A DNA stretch of 64,000 nucleotides. Origin: CAVYWD01 sp963772225. GTDB taxonomy: Bacteria; Myxococcota; Myxococcia; Myxococcales; UBA5297. Location of the stretch: contig CAVYWD010000003.1 in the NCBI GenBank assembly GCA_963772225.1, forward strand, positions 372,001-436,000, read 5' to 3'. The notes under the pieces were generated by a model. It saw only the letters and a list, made by a program, of their open reading frames with translations, had not been told where the DNA came from and did not search any database. Each line of letters begins with the position of its first letter. Positions within the stretch are counted from its first letter, which is position 1. This document shows positions 63,702 through 64,000 of the stretch, one piece after another. Made by a program: the position numbers and the translations under genes.

Positions 63702-64000
63702 GGCCGGAAAATGAACCACGAACGCCGGCGCAAGTCACGTTCGGGCCCGGATTCGCGGGGGCGCCGGGTGGGCGGGCCAAAAGGCGGCGGCGCGGCAGCG
63801 CCGTGACAGGGGCGCAATGGGGTCGCCGGCGCCTCCGCGGGCCTCACGCGCCGATTCTTCTGGAGAAACGCCTCGAGGTCCAGGGCCACCGCTCGCCAGG
63901 AGTAGCGAGCCTCGGCGAGCGCCCGCGCGGCCGAGCCGAGGCGGCGGCCGAGCTCCGGGTCATCCAGCACGCGCCCCACCGCGGCGGCGAATGGCGCGGG
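63635..64000 (-). CDS. C-terminal part of a family 4 glycosyltransferase (5' end outside window)
   Basis: The frame is open from the window edge and reads PAPFAAAVGRVLDDPELGRR then LGSAARALAEARYSWRAVAL and DLEAFLQKN, the standard end of a GT4 (GT-B fold) glycosyltransferase. The frame continues about 75 further residues, rich in Pro/Arg, to a stop at 63635 inside asnB (67-base overlap); that tail may not be conserved. It is the first visible gene of the polysaccharide operon. Confidence 0.75.
   Translation of the reverse strand, partial: PAPFAAAVGRVLDDPELGRRLGSAARALAEARYSWRAVALDLEAFLQKNRRVRPAEAPATPLRPCHGAAAPPPFGPPTRRPRESGPERDLRRRSWFIFRPCAEYRESSVGALRRTAPPSRR

Noticed and set aside
61761..63806. 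681-codon plus-strand open frame
   Set aside because: Antisense of asnB, which has unmistakable catalytic motifs.

Overview
The window is very GC-rich bacterial DNA, densely coded with many start/stop overlaps. The gene content suggests a deltaproteobacterium in the broad sense, probably Myxococcota: an Hmc/Nrf-type quinone-cytochrome redox operon with H-protein-like subunits, paired NosL-like proteins, an Rhs protein behind a small Cys-rich secreted protein, very large PAS kinases, a serine palmitoyltransferase-like enzyme and lipoprotein FN3 arrays. This placement is inference; no rRNA or other phylogenetic marker except a frame-broken recA is present, and I saw no tRNA, rRNA or CRISPR array.

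Layout. (1) 1-3671, minus strand: operon of two NosL-like proteins, a small protein, and an FtsX/ATPase ABC exporter with a membrane protein running off the edge. (2) 3895-8050: frame-broken small membrane protein, phosphohistidine phosphatase, apaG, an alpha-oxoamine synthase (serine palmitoyltransferase-like) behind a 12-bp-period repeat, and a FadR-type GntR regulator. (3) 8345-12577, plus strand: a seven-gene electron-transfer operon (Cys-rich protein, 26-residue peptide, Tat-exported four-cluster ferredoxin, NrfD-type membrane subunit, two membrane-anchored H-protein-like subunits, triheme cytochrome). (4) 12741-15395: RlmN-like radical SAM enzyme, membrane protein, recA (minus). (5) 15396-22520: a decaying zone with a cytochrome remnant, a truncated ADP-ribosylglycohydrolase and a broken Rhs gene. 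(6) 22521-33978, all minus: SNF2 helicase plus zinc-ribbon partner, a fragment of an alpha-2-macroglobulin gene, an RNA ligase overlapping an SMC-like ATPase, and the complete alpha-2-macroglobulin gene. (7) 34225-39840: gene remnants, a ten-repeat FN3 lipoprotein, a tiny Cys-rich lipoprotein. (8) 39841-44538: PadR regulator divergent from a MacAB-like efflux operon. (9) 45100-55622: four kinase loci and two single-domain response regulators. (10) 55801-64000, minus: capsule or O-antigen locus (Wzy-like, Wzx, Ugd, GT2, AsnB, GT4).

The most interesting unexplained units are the RNA ligase/ATPase pair (25823-27927), which lies between an alpha-2-macroglobulin gene and a 254-bp copy of part of that gene, and the redox operon whose two H-protein-like subunits lack the canonical lipoyl lysine position. 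A caution runs through the window: at least seven genes are split by single-base indels (near 3961, 15182, 18507, 19362, 21103, 30430, 54659), including recA inside its Walker A motif. That pattern is more like assembly or read error than biology, so every 'pseudogene' call resting on a single indel is provisional.
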